Assembly: GCF_015680405.1 (NCBI RefSeq)
Contig: NZ_JADLJS010000002.1
Span: forward strand, 243,888-307,887
Reading direction: 5' to 3'
Length of the DNA: 64,000 nucleotides
DNA from: Pseudomonas pudica
GTDB lineage: Bacteria > Pseudomonadota > Gammaproteobacteria > Pseudomonadales > Pseudomonadaceae
Part shown: positions 45,141 through 52,966 of the stretch, piece after piece
How positions within the stretch are numbered: position 1 is the stretch's first letter
How the letters are laid out: every line of letters starts with the position of its first letter
Position numbers and translations under genes: made by a program
The notes under the pieces: model-generated
Seen by the model: only the letters and a program-made list of their open reading frames with translations
Told to the model about the DNA's origin: nothing
Database searches by the model: none

Positions 45141-45796
45141 TTGGGGTGGTCATTCCGGCGCACAACGAGGCCCGACACCTGGGGCGGTGTCTGCGCGCAA
45201 TGCAGGCTGCCGCCCTTCAGGCTCGGCAGTCGGGGCATCGGGTCGAGGTACTGGTGGTACTGGACCGCTGCAGTGATGGCAGTGCCGCCGTGGCAAGGCG
45301 CTTCGGTGTACAGATGCTGGCGGTGGATGCCGGCAATGTAGGCTTTGCCCGCCGGGTGGGCGCGGCATACATGGCCGAGCGCGGCGCGAAATGGCTGGCG
45401 TTCACCGATGCCGACAGCCGTGTGCCGGAACATTGGCTGCTTTCTCAACTGGCCTGTGATGCCGAGGTCGTATGCGGCACGGTGCATGTCGAGCACTGGC
45501 AACCCTGGCAGAGAGCCGCCTTGCGCAAGCTGTACCACAGCCGTTACCAGGCGCGTGAGGGGCATCGTCACGTGCACGGGGCCAATCTGGGGGTATGTAC
45601 CGATGCCTACCACCGCGTAGGCGGCTTCCAGCCACTGGCGGCGCATGAGGATGTGCAACTGGTCAGCGCCCTGGAGGCCAGTGGTGCGCAGATCGTATGG
45701 ACCGCCAGGCACAGCGTGGCCACCAGCAGCCGGCGCCACAGCCGCGCGCGCGAAGGGTTTGGTGATTATCTGGCGGGGTTGCAGACGCAGGTCTGA
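45137..45796 (+). CDS. Family 2 glycosyltransferase
   Basis: A 219-residue GT-A transferase: IGVVIPAHNEARHLGRCL, VLVVLDRCSDGSAAVA, GFARRVGAAYMAERGAKWLAFTDADSRVP (DxD-type metal motif), HVHGANLGVCTDAYHRVGGF and HEDVQL. It has no transmembrane helix, so it is a soluble or peripheral enzyme rather than a polymer synthase. Last of the four-gene cassette; ATGA overlap with the methyltransferase. A long REP cluster follows. Confidence 0.93.
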   Translation: MIGVVIPAHNEARHLGRCLRAMQAAALQARQSGHRVEVLVVLDRCSDGSAAVARRFGVQMLAVDAGNVGFARRVGAAYMAERGAKWLAFTDADSRVPEHWLLSQLACDAEVVCGTVHVEHWQPWQRAALRKLYHSRYQAREGHRHVHGANLGVCTDAYHRVGGFQPLAAHEDVQLVSALEASGAQIVWTARHSVATSSRRHSRAREGFGDYLAGLQTQV

Positions 45797-45820
45797 TCCT
45801 GGTTCGCAAGCGGCGGGATC

Positions 45821-46060
45821 CCTGTGGGCGCACCTTGTGTCGCGAAAGGACTGCAAAGCAGCCCCAGCAATTTCAACTGTTGCGCATCAATCCTGGGGCC
45901 GCGTTGCGGCCCTTTCGCGGCACAAGGCCGCTCCCACAGGTACAGCGACAACTTCGAGAGCAACGCTGTACCTGTGGGAGCGGCTTTAGCCGCGAAGAAT
46001 TCAACGCGGTGCATGGCACCGGCTGCGCCGGTGTTCGCGGCTAAAGCCGCTCCCACAGGG
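45821..46060. repeat. Composite REP cluster (four units)
   Basis: Two nested inverted pairs: CTTGTGTCGCGAAAGG...CCTTTCGCGGCACAAGG, then TGTGGGAGCGGCTTTAGCCG facing CGGCTAAAGCCGCTCCCACA. The two pairs have different stem sequences (CTTGTGTCGC versus CTTTAGCCGC), so two REP subclasses are joined. It fills the 315-base gap between the convergent GT2 and ku genes. Confidence 0.85.
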
Positions 46061-46111
46061 GGCCGCGTTATGTACAGTTCCATGCGAGCTGGCTTGCGGT
46101 AACGATTCCTT

Positions 46112-46933
46112 TCACGACGCCTTGCGTGTCTTCTTCGCCGGCTTCTTGCCACCGAGGCTGCGCTTGAGCAGTTCGGTGAGGTCGAGGATGTCGGCGCTTT
46201 TCCCCGCTTCCGTCGCCTCGCCCTTCTCCACGGTCTCGATCTTGCCTTTGCTGGCCTTCTCTTCCACCAGGTCCATGATGGTCTGGCGGAAGGCATCGTG
46301 GTAGTCCGCCGGCTTCCAAGGGCCGCTCATGTCTTCCACCAGGCGCTTGGCCATGTCCAGTTCGCGCTTGTCCACCTTGGCCTCGGTGACGCTGCTGTCC
46401 AGTTCCAATGTTTCCAGCCCGCGCACCTCCTCCGGCCAGCGCAGGGTGATCATCACCAACGCGTCGTCCAGTGGCCGCAACAACGCCAGGTGCTGACGGG
46501 TGTGCAGCACCACCGTGGCCAGCGCCACCTTGCTGGTTTTCGCCAGGGTTTCGCGCAGCAAGGCGTATACCTTGCCGCCACGTCGGTCGGGGGTTAGGTA
46601 GTACGGCGTGTCGAAGTGCTGCAGCGGGATCTCGCCAGCTTCGACGAAGGAAAAGATATCGATCGTCTGGGTCGCCTCGGGGCGGGCCTTGCGGATTTCC
46701 TCCTCGCTGATCACCACGTAGCGGCCCTTCTCGAACTCGACGCCCTTGACGATGTTGTCCTTGTCGATTTCCTTGCCGGTGACCTTGTTCACCCGCTTGT
46801 AGCCGACCGGCTCCATGCTGCGCTTGTCGAGCCAGTCAAAATCGACCCGCTCGGTGCGCACCGCGGTATTGAGGGCCACGGGGATGTGCACGAGGCCGAA
46901 ACTGATGGCGCCTTTCCAGATTGCCCTAGCCAT
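46112..46933 (-). CDS. ku: Bacterial Ku, NHEJ end-binding protein
   Basis: A 273-residue Ku homodimer subunit: MARAIWKGAISFGLVHIPVAL, the core beta-barrel (YKRVNKVTGKEIDKDNIVKGVEFEKGRYVVISEEEI), DIFSFVEAGEIPLQHFDTPYYL and DLVEEKASKGKIETVEKG. A Lys-rich tail (LKRSLGGKKPAKKTRKAS) typically contributes to DNA binding and LigD recruitment. It binds broken ends and recruits LigD at 40187. ATG 46933 chosen for the conserved MARAIWKG and a GGGAGCAGC site. Confidence 0.95.
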   Translation of the reverse strand: MARAIWKGAISFGLVHIPVALNTAVRTERVDFDWLDKRSMEPVGYKRVNKVTGKEIDKDNIVKGVEFEKGRYVVISEEEIRKARPEATQTIDIFSFVEAGEIPLQHFDTPYYLTPDRRGGKVYALLRETLAKTSKVALATVVLHTRQHLALLRPLDDALVMITLRWPEEVRGLETLELDSSVTEAKVDKRELDMAKRLVEDMSGPWKPADYHDAFRQTIMDLVEEKASKGKIETVEKGEATEAGKSADILDLTELLKRSLGGKKPAKKTRKAS

Positions 46934-47006
46934 GAAGCTGCTCCCAGGGTTGCCTGCCAATACCTGAATCGACTGCAACGGGCGGCGAAGGTTTAGCCGC
47001 CCCGCC

Positions 47007-47912
47007 CTACGGCAGCGGGTTGCCACCCGTCACGCCAAACACCTCGCCGGTGATGTAGCTGGATTCCTGGCTGGCCAGCAACACATAAACCGGCGCACAT
47101 TCGGCGGGCTGCCCCGGTCGCTTCATCGGTGTATGCGCGCCGAAGTCGGGGATTTTCTCTGGTGGTTGACCGCCGCTGGGCTGCAGCACGGTCCAGATGG
47201 GACCAGGGGCCACGGCATTGACCCGGATACCGCGCTCGATCACCTGCTTGGCCAAGGCCTTGGTGAAGGCGACGATCGCGGCCTTGGTGGTGGCATAGTC
47301 GAGCAAGGTGGCTGAAGGCTGATAGGACTGGATCGAGGCGGTGTTGATGATGGTCGCCCCCGCCGGCATCAGCGGCACGGCCGCCTGGCACAGCCAGAAC
47401 AGCGCGTAGACGTTGGTTTTCAAGGTGTGGTCGAACTGCTCGTGGCTGACCTGGCTGATGTCCTTGCGCGCTTCCTGCTTGCCGGCGACGTTGACCAGGA
47501 TGTCCAGGCCACCGAGCTGCTCGTGGGCCTGATCGACCAGCTCCTTGCAGAACTGCTCATCCTTAAGGTCACCGGCAATAGCCACCACCTTGCGGCCTTC
47601 TGCTTCGATCAGCTTGATGACTTCGCGGGCGTCGGGTTGTTCGATAGGCAGGTAATTGAGGGCAATGTCGGCGCCCTCTCGGGCGAAGGCGATGGCCACG
47701 GCCCGGCCGATGCCCGAATCGGCACCGGTGATCAGCGCCTTGCGCCCTGCCAGCCGGCCAAAGCCCTTGTAGGTGGTTTCGCCATGGTCTGGCTCGGGGT
47801 GCATGTTGGCGTCCAGCCCCGGTGCTGGCTGGCCTTGGGCCGGGAACGGCGGGTGCGGGTACTGGGTCAGCGGGTTCTGCATGCTGAACTGGTCGTGGGG
47901 TTTGCTGGGCAT
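47007..47912 (-). CDS. SDR-family oxidoreductase (general-stress type)
   Basis: A 301-residue short-chain dehydrogenase with a ~50-residue N-terminal extension ([32 protein letters not shown]) typical of the YhdG/YghA group. Motifs are [37 protein letters not shown] (catalytic Ser) and [11 protein letters not shown] (YxxxK). [10 protein letters not shown] follows. Such proteins are often general-stress (RpoS/SigB) genes; substrate unknown. The ATG at 47912 follows AGAGGAGTGCCC. It lies upstream of ku on the same strand with 73 bases between. Confidence 0.92.
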   Translation of the reverse strand: MPSKPHDQFSMQNPLTQYPHPPFPAQGQPAPGLDANMHPEPDHGETTYKGFGRLAGRKALITGADSGIGRAVAIAFAREGADIALNYLPIEQPDAREVIKLIEAEGRKVVAIAGDLKDEQFCKELVDQAHEQLGGLDILVNVAGKQEARKDISQVSHEQFDHTLKTNVYALFWLCQAAVPLMPAGATIINTASIQSYQPSATLLDYATTKAAIVAFTKALAKQVIERGIRVNAVAPGPIWTVLQPSGGQPPEKIPDFGAHTPMKRPGQPAECAPVYVLLASQESSYITGEVFGVTGGNPLP

Positions 47913-47948
47913 GGGGCACTCCTCTGGTGAAACCGGTATTGGCCCAAT

Positions 47949-48018
47949 CGCGGGCTGGCCCGCCCCCACAGGTATTGAAGCTGGTGGTAGTCCTGTGGAG
48001 GTGGGCCAGCCCGCGAAG
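47949..48018. repeat. REP inverted pair
   Basis: CGCGGGCTGGCCCGCCCCCACAGG-type unit faces CCTGTGGAGGTGGGCCAGCCCGCG unit. Confidence 0.8.
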
Positions 48019-48110
48019 GCCGCTCTACAGATTTCGAGGTAAACCGCCATCGATGGTTTTTTCCAACTGGCCCATACACCGACCAGCGGTCAACGCGTCA
48101 CTCAAAGCGA

Positions 48111-48233
48111 CTAGTTCCGTACCGCAACTGCCGCATCGTTGTCGTTGTCATGCGCATCGCCTGGGCCTCTGCCGGCCATGCCACCAGGGTCACCATCGCC
48201 GGCCCCAGGGCCACCATAGCCACCAACCGCCAT
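48111..48233 (-). CDS. Possible Gly-rich small protein (40 aa)
   Basis: A short ORF MAVGGYGGPGAGDGDPGGMAG-type, ending with an Asp/Asn stretch. GGAGG lies before it but at a spacing of only two to four bases. Gly-rich composition and the absence of a recognised family make coding uncertain; an in-frame longer version from 48317 exists. Confidence 0.3.
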   Translation of the reverse strand: MAVGGYGGPGAGDGDPGGMAGRGPGDAHDNDNDAAVAVRN

Positions 48234-48317
48234 CACCTCCGTGACCACTGCCTCCGCTTCCCCTGAGTTCAAAGGACCGAATATAAGGCCAAGGCAAGTG
48301 TCAGCGCCTGCCAGCAA

Positions 48318-48905
48318 TCACGCCTGGCTGAACAGCACCCGCCTGAAAGCCTCGGCCGCCAGGTGCACCTGCACCGCCCAGTCCTGCGCCGCGTCACTGC
48401 CGGCGTCATCGGAAATGTACTTCAGGCACACGAACGGGATGCCTTCGCCGCGTGCGATCAGGGCCAGCACGTAGGCTTCCATGTCGACCACGTCATAAGG
48501 TGCATCGCCATGGTTGATCTCGAAGCTGTCGCCACTGCCGCAGGTCTCCAGGGCCAGGCCGGGGATCTGCGCCCCATGCTCCAACACCACCGGGATGTCC
48601 GACAGAGGCGTCTGGTAGCGAGCGAAGCCCAGCGGGGTCACGTCCATGTCGCGCTGCACGAAGCGGGTGCAGCACACCACTTCGCCCTTGCCATGGCGCT
48701 GACTGCCGGCCGAGCCGAGGTTGACGATCAGCCTGGGCCGGCGCGCGGCAATGGCCTTGGTCAGGGCGATGGCGGCATTGACCTTGCCGATACCGGTGAA
48801 CACGGTGTTGACGTCAGCGAATACATCGCCGGCCTCGGCTTCGAGGGCGAAGACAAACAACGTGTCGTCCAGGGAAATGTCGGGGAATTGCTTGATCAGC
48901 ATCAT
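48318..48905 (-). CDS. Nucleoside phosphorylase-superfamily nucleosidase
   Basis: A 195-residue protein of the purine nucleoside phosphorylase/MTA-SAH nucleosidase superfamily: LFVFALEAEAGDVFADVNTVFTGIGKVNAAIALTKAI, then PRLIVNLGSAGS, GDSFEI, and VDMEAYVLALIARGEGIPFVCLKYISDDA (VDMEA is the base/ribose motif). It is shorter than MtnN (~230), missing part of the N-terminal sheet. Probably hydrolyses a nucleoside (methylthioadenosine or S-adenosylhomocysteine). It lies after the YbdK/methyltransferase genes, where SAM-derived SAH would be produced; link is speculative. Confidence 0.85.
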   Translation of the reverse strand: MMLIKQFPDISLDDTLFVFALEAEAGDVFADVNTVFTGIGKVNAAIALTKAIAARRPRLIVNLGSAGSQRHGKGEVVCCTRFVQRDMDVTPLGFARYQTPLSDIPVVLEHGAQIPGLALETCGSGDSFEINHGDAPYDVVDMEAYVLALIARGEGIPFVCLKYISDDAGSDAAQDWAVQVHLAAEAFRRVLFSQA

Positions 48906-48961
48906 GGCGCTGGTGGTTCCGGGTGGCTGCGAAAGGCGCGGCCATTTTCGGCCAACCCTGG

Positions 48962-50068
48962 CTAATTGCAAGCCCCGGCGGCCACCACGGCCCTTAACGC
49001 CTGCGCCTTGCCCAAGCCGGCAGCACTGGCCTCGGCCAGGCATCGCAGTTGCTGGTCGGCATGGGTGCCGTCGCGCAGCAGGCGTTGTGCATGCTGGAAG
49101 GCGCGTTCGGCGTCTACGGTGTCGATCGGTACCTGCTCCAGCAACTGGGCCAACCACCCTTCGGCCGTGACGGGCTGTTGCTCATGCAGGCCAACGAACT
49201 CGCCCCGGCGCCCATGGCGCATGGCGCGCCAGTAGTTTTCCTGGGTGATCCAGCGCAGCTCGCGGTTGCAGGCTGCCGGGTCATGCCGGTACACGATGCT
49301 GTGCTCGACCAAGTGGCGAAACAGCGCGGCGATGCACAGCGCATCCTCAAGCCGCGGGCAGCCATCGCAGATGCGCAGTTCGACCGTCGGGAAGCGCCGC
49401 GAAGGCCGAATCGCCCACCAGAAGTCGCCATCTGCGGCCAGCGACCCTGTGCGTTGCAGCAAGGCGCGGTAGCGCTCGTAGGCGGCCCAGTCCGGCAAAG
49501 GCTCGGGCAAGCCCATGTGCGGCCACTCCCCGCAAATAACCCGACGATAGCTCATGTAGCCGGTGCACTGGCCTTCCCACAGCGGGGATGACGTACTCAG
49601 CACCAGCAACAAGGGCAACCAGCCCAATACACGGTTGATCACTTGCATGCGGTCGCAACCTGGCGGTACGCCCACGTGTACATGCAGGCCGTTGAGCAGG
49701 CTGCGCCGCGCCACCTGCCGGTAGTCAGCGAACAGTTGCTGGTAATGCGCCGGGGTGGCAGGTTTCTGCCGCAGCCAGGCGCCGTTGGGGTGGCTTGCCG
49801 CACCGTACAGGCCCATGCCCTCTTCGGCCAGCGCGGTGCTGAGCCGCTGGCGGCTGTGCTGGAAGAACTCGCGTGCCTCGAACAGGTTGGCGAACACCGG
49901 CGAGGCCACCTCGATCTGGCTGCGGAACATTTCCTGGGCAAAATGCTGGCCCAAGGCTTCCTGGCAACGCTCGAACACAGCTGGCGAAGGCGTGGCTGGC
50001 ACCTGCCCTGTGTCCAGGTTCACCAGCAGGTATTCTTCCTCGATGCCGAACGTGCAGGGTCGGGCCAT
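48962..50068 (-). CDS. ybdK: YbdK-type carboxylate-amine ligase
   Basis: A 368-residue member of the glutamate-cysteine ligase family 2 (YbdK). Motifs include FGIEEEYLLVNLDTG (metal/ATP Glu cluster), LYGAASHPNGAW, NGLHVHVGVP, SPLWEGQCTGYMSYR, FPTVELRICDGCPRLEDAL. E. coli YbdK has weak gamma-glutamyl-cysteine ligase activity; the true substrate is unknown. GAGGCAGC precedes the ATG, which lies six bases after the methyltransferase stop. With the two preceding genes it forms a compact operon (diiron enzyme, methyltransferase, ligase). Confidence 0.92.
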   Translation of the reverse strand: MARPCTFGIEEEYLLVNLDTGQVPATPSPAVFERCQEALGQHFAQEMFRSQIEVASPVFANLFEAREFFQHSRQRLSTALAEEGMGLYGAASHPNGAWLRQKPATPAHYQQLFADYRQVARRSLLNGLHVHVGVPPGCDRMQVINRVLGWLPLLLVLSTSSPLWEGQCTGYMSYRRVICGEWPHMGLPEPLPDWAAYERYRALLQRTGSLAADGDFWWAIRPSRRFPTVELRICDGCPRLEDALCIAALFRHLVEHSIVYRHDPAACNRELRWITQENYWRAMRHGRRGEFVGLHEQQPVTAEGWLAQLLEQVPIDTVDAERAFQHAQRLLRDGTHADQQLRCLAEASAAGLGKAQALRAVVAAGACN

Positions 50069-50074
50069 GCTGCC

Positions 50075-51028
50075 TCAGCTGTTGCGGGTAACTGTGAGCA
50101 CCACCGCGGCGATGCGCTCGACCTGCTGGTAACCGGGTTCGCTCAGTTGCTCGCCGAACACGTCCGGGTCGATTTCCCGATACACCCAGGACCATTCCGG
50201 GCCTGCCAGGCGCAGGCGGATGGCTTCGAGCAAGGCGTCTCGGCCGTCGACTATCGCCACTCCGGTATACAACAGTAGCGAGCCCCCTGGGCCGAGCCGC
50301 TCGCAGGCTTGTTCGACGATCCGCAGCGAAAGCTGCGCACCGAGCGAACCGCCACCATGCCGATAGGTACGTTCGCTGGCATCGAGCATGTATGGCGGGT
50401 TGGCAACGATAAGGTCGAACAGGCCGGTAATGCCGCCGAGCAGGTCACTAGGTTCCACGGAGACATTGCTCAGGCCCGCCAATGCCGCGTTGATCGCAGT
50501 GTAACGCAGCGCGAGCGGGTTGATATCCACGGCGCTGACCTGGGCATGGGGAACCGCCCTGGCAATCAGCAAGGCGCCGACACCCGTGCCGCAACCGATG
50601 TCCACCGCATGCTCGACGCGCTTTGGGGTACGTTGCAGGTGATCCTGGATGACTTGGGCGAAACGGTAACTGTCGGGGCCGAAAAACACCGCGTCGGATT
50701 GTTGAGTGGGGTACGCAGAGTGCACCAGCAGCAGGTCGTCGAGCGTGGACCAGCGCACGCTGCTGATCAACAAATCACCGTGCTCCTCGAGAACCTGGGC
50801 CTGCCGCATCTGATCCAGCTCATCGGCAGAAACCAATGATGAACAGAACGGACGGTTCCAGCCGAACACATCGCGCACTGTCCGGGCCTGCCTGGCATCC
50901 GGGCGCGCATTCACGCGAGCATGGGTTGCCGGGGTGACGCAGGTGAAGTGGTAGCCGTCGGCGCGCAGGCGCCTGCCCAATCGCAGCATTGCCTGGTCAG
51001 CCTGAATCTGTTGCGGATCGAGAAGCAT
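50075..51028 (-). CDS. SAM-dependent methyltransferase (PrmC/RlmG-like core)
   Basis: A 317-residue methyltransferase. A ~130-residue N-terminal region of unknown fold is followed by class I motifs VDIGCGTGVGALLIARAVP (motif I), VSAVDINPLALRYTAINAAL (II), FDLIVANPPYMLD (NPPY, motif IV, typical of N- or C-methylating enzymes acting on nucleic acids or glutamine) and GGSLLLYTGVAIV. Its start overlaps the preceding diiron-enzyme gene's stop by one base and its stop is six bases before YbdK. The NPPY suggests a nucleobase- or side-chain-amine methylase, but the natural substrate is unknown. Confidence 0.9.
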   Translation of the reverse strand: MLLDPQQIQADQAMLRLGRRLRADGYHFTCVTPATHARVNARPDARQARTVRDVFGWNRPFCSSLVSADELDQMRQAQVLEEHGDLLISSVRWSTLDDLLLVHSAYPTQQSDAVFFGPDSYRFAQVIQDHLQRTPKRVEHAVDIGCGTGVGALLIARAVPHAQVSAVDINPLALRYTAINAALAGLSNVSVEPSDLLGGITGLFDLIVANPPYMLDASERTYRHGGGSLGAQLSLRIVEQACERLGPGGSLLLYTGVAIVDGRDALLEAIRLRLAGPEWSWVYREIDPDVFGEQLSEPGYQQVERIAAVVLTVTRNS

Positions 51029-52362
51029 CAGCGGGTCACCTCCTGTACAAGGCCGGTAGCACGCAGGTAGCGCCGAGTGGCCAGCAAGCCTTCCGGTGTT
51101 GCATGGCGGTTACCGGACATCGTGTCGATCAAGCTCTCGATATCGGCGTCCGGGGCAGAAGCTGCAAGCGCGTCATCCGAATGCACTTGCACCTCCCAAC
51201 TGCCAGGCAGCACGCGGCGCCCCCGGGCTTGCCAGCCTGCCGCGATCCAGTCGTGCCATAGTTGTTTTTCATAGGCAGTGAACACCCCATACATCGGTGC
51301 CGAGGGACCGTCGATGAGCGCCCACCAGCGGCTGTTGGCAGGAGCTTCACCGCGGCGGATCCAGCCCTGTGCCTGCAGGGCCTGCACAAACGCGGGCATG
51401 GCGCCGGGCTCGGCCAGCCATTGGTTGATGGTGCGCTTTTGCAAGCGGCAATGGTCGGAATGCATGAACTGGCCAAAATTGCGCTTGTGCTCCAGTGCCG
51501 ACAGCAACTCGGATTCAAGATCGAAGCTGCTGATCAGGCTGGGGGTATCAAGCCCCAGGTCGTTCAAGCGGTACCCGCTGCGCACACGCTGGTAGAACTG
51601 GCCAGCGTCGTTGGCCGGGCAGAGTTGGCGCAGCGCCTGGATGGACAGATGCGCATGCCCGCTGGCAGCGTTGTCGATGGTCACGTGAAGCTGGAAATAA
51701 TGGCCATCGATGCCCATTTCCGCCAGTTCGTAGGTGGTAATCAGCAGATGCAACGGTGGTTGTTCATAGCCCAGGTTGTAGCCGATCACCTCGGGAAGAA
51801 AATCATCCCCGTGGCGCCCCAATGCCAACTGCAAGGCCCCTTGCAGGTAACGCTGGTCGTCCAGCTCAGGCAAACCCAGGCAACCCAGCCGGCTCAACAG
51901 CCGTTGGTAGATCAGCACATGGTTACAGCGCGGATCACCGCCGCCCAATTCTTCCAGATAGGTGCGAATCAGGCCGTGATAACGCGGATCGCCCCAATGT
52001 CGCAAGGTACTGTGCAGCCATGCCCCGTCCACTGCCTTGGTGGGCGCCACCTGTTGCAGGAACCACAAAGCCTGGGCGCGGTTGGCAAAATAGCGCCGCG
52101 GTGCGCCTTGGCGTCGTTGCTCGAGGTAACTGGCATAGGCTTCGGCCACCCGGCTTGCATGGCAAGCGCTCCACGCCTCCAGCTGAGCAGGATCGGCAGG
52201 CAGGTCATCCGGCAAACGCTGCGCGCGTGCCAGTTGTTCGCTCAGCCACGCTGCGCTCGTGGCGTCGTGGCCCATGAGCAACTTGTGGTAACGCTCCTTC
52301 AGGCTTGGCCCATTTGCCGAAGCCGGTATCACCGCGCCGGTCTTGCGGGTCATTACCGTCAT
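51028..52362 (-). CDS. Haem-oxygenase-fold iron-containing redox enzyme (HDO-like)
   Basis: A 444-residue protein annotated in many genomes as 'iron-containing redox enzyme family', of the haem-oxygenase-like diiron oxidase type. Candidate ligands occur in helices: ELGGGDPRCNHVLIYQRLL (about 138-155), GYEQPPLHLLITTYELAEMGIDGHYFQLHVTIDNAASGHAH (about 198-238; Glu212, His221, Asp230, His236 are in HDO-like positions). The C-terminal ~130 residues are extra. Such enzymes oxidise amines, fatty acids or N-containing natural products. The reaction here is unknown; operon partners are a methyltransferase and YbdK-type ligase. Confidence 0.85.
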   Translation of the reverse strand: MTVMTRKTGAVIPASANGPSLKERYHKLLMGHDATSAAWLSEQLARAQRLPDDLPADPAQLEAWSACHASRVAEAYASYLEQRRQGAPRRYFANRAQALWFLQQVAPTKAVDGAWLHSTLRHWGDPRYHGLIRTYLEELGGGDPRCNHVLIYQRLLSRLGCLGLPELDDQRYLQGALQLALGRHGDDFLPEVIGYNLGYEQPPLHLLITTYELAEMGIDGHYFQLHVTIDNAASGHAHLSIQALRQLCPANDAGQFYQRVRSGYRLNDLGLDTPSLISSFDLESELLSALEHKRNFGQFMHSDHCRLQKRTINQWLAEPGAMPAFVQALQAQGWIRRGEAPANSRWWALIDGPSAPMYGVFTAYEKQLWHDWIAAGWQARGRRVLPGSWEVQVHSDDALAASAPDADIESLIDTMSGNRHATPEGLLATRRYLRATGLVQEVTR

Positions 52363-52383
52363 GCCGTAGTCCTTGTCCGCGTT

Positions 52384-52581
52384 TTATTGGCTGGGTTTCT
52401 GGCCGGGCATCGGCTCAGGGTCCGGCGCAGGTTGGGGAGCAGGTTTGTCGCCGGGTTGCTGCATCTGCAGCGAAGGTTTGCTCTGGTCGGCATCCTTTGC
52501 CGGGTGGTCGTTGTCCCGGTCGAAACAGCCACCCAGCACGCCAAGTGTGCCCACCAGCGCCATCAGAGGGATCAATCGCAT
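52384..52581 (-). CDS. Small lipoprotein
   Basis: A 65-residue protein with signal MRLIPLMALVGTLGVLGGC; Cys19 is in an LGGC lipobox. The mature part is hydrophilic and Pro-rich (PGDKPAPQPAPDPEPMPGQ). GAGGAGAACCCC is the ribosome site. It lies 21 bases before the diiron-enzyme start and 60 bases after the KGG gene stop. Function unknown. Confidence 0.8.
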   Translation of the reverse strand: MRLIPLMALVGTLGVLGGCFDRDNDHPAKDADQSKPSLQMQQPGDKPAPQPAPDPEPMPGQKPSQ

Positions 52582-52641
52582 GGGGTTCTCCTCTTGTGCA
52601 GAATCGCAGTGCCCGATCACCCGGGCACTGCGCAGCCTCAC

Positions 52642-52818
52642 TTACGAACGGCCGCCCTTGCGGCCCGATTCGCTGGTACGGCCACCTCCGGATTGCTGGC
52701 CGCCCTTGCGCCCAGCTTCGGAGGCTTTTTCGCGGTCATTGGCAAAGTTGCCCGGGTTCTTGTTGCCACCCTGGCTGCCTTGCTGGTTGCCGGTGCGGCT
52801 GTTCTCTTTGTTGGCCAT
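52642..52818 (-). CDS. KGG-repeat stress-induced protein (second copy)
   Basis: A 58-residue hydrophilic protein, MANKENSRTGNQQG..., with GNFANDREKASEAGRKGGQ and a second, degenerate TSESGRKGG repeat. It is a paralogue of the protein at 28769-28978. Too short for most automatic calls but coding is supported by the conserved motif and by its own ATG with a weak AAACC... leader. Probably stress-induced. Confidence 0.85.
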   Translation of the reverse strand: MANKENSRTGNQQGSQGGNKNPGNFANDREKASEAGRKGGQQSGGGRTSESGRKGGRS

Positions 52819-52966
52819 GGTCTTAAACCTCGTATGACTTCGGAATGCACGGCATTACCTGCCGTACACCTGTTGGGAGTTCGGTCATTTCGGCGGATTC
52901 GGTTTAATGCGAAGCGTTCGGACCAGCGGCATTAAATAAGCGGCATCAGCATATTTTGCGCGCCTG

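Noticed and set aside
45821..46060. Possible CRISPR array
   Set aside because: Repeats are inverted pairs of REP type, with no regular direct repeat and spacer pattern, and no cas genes.
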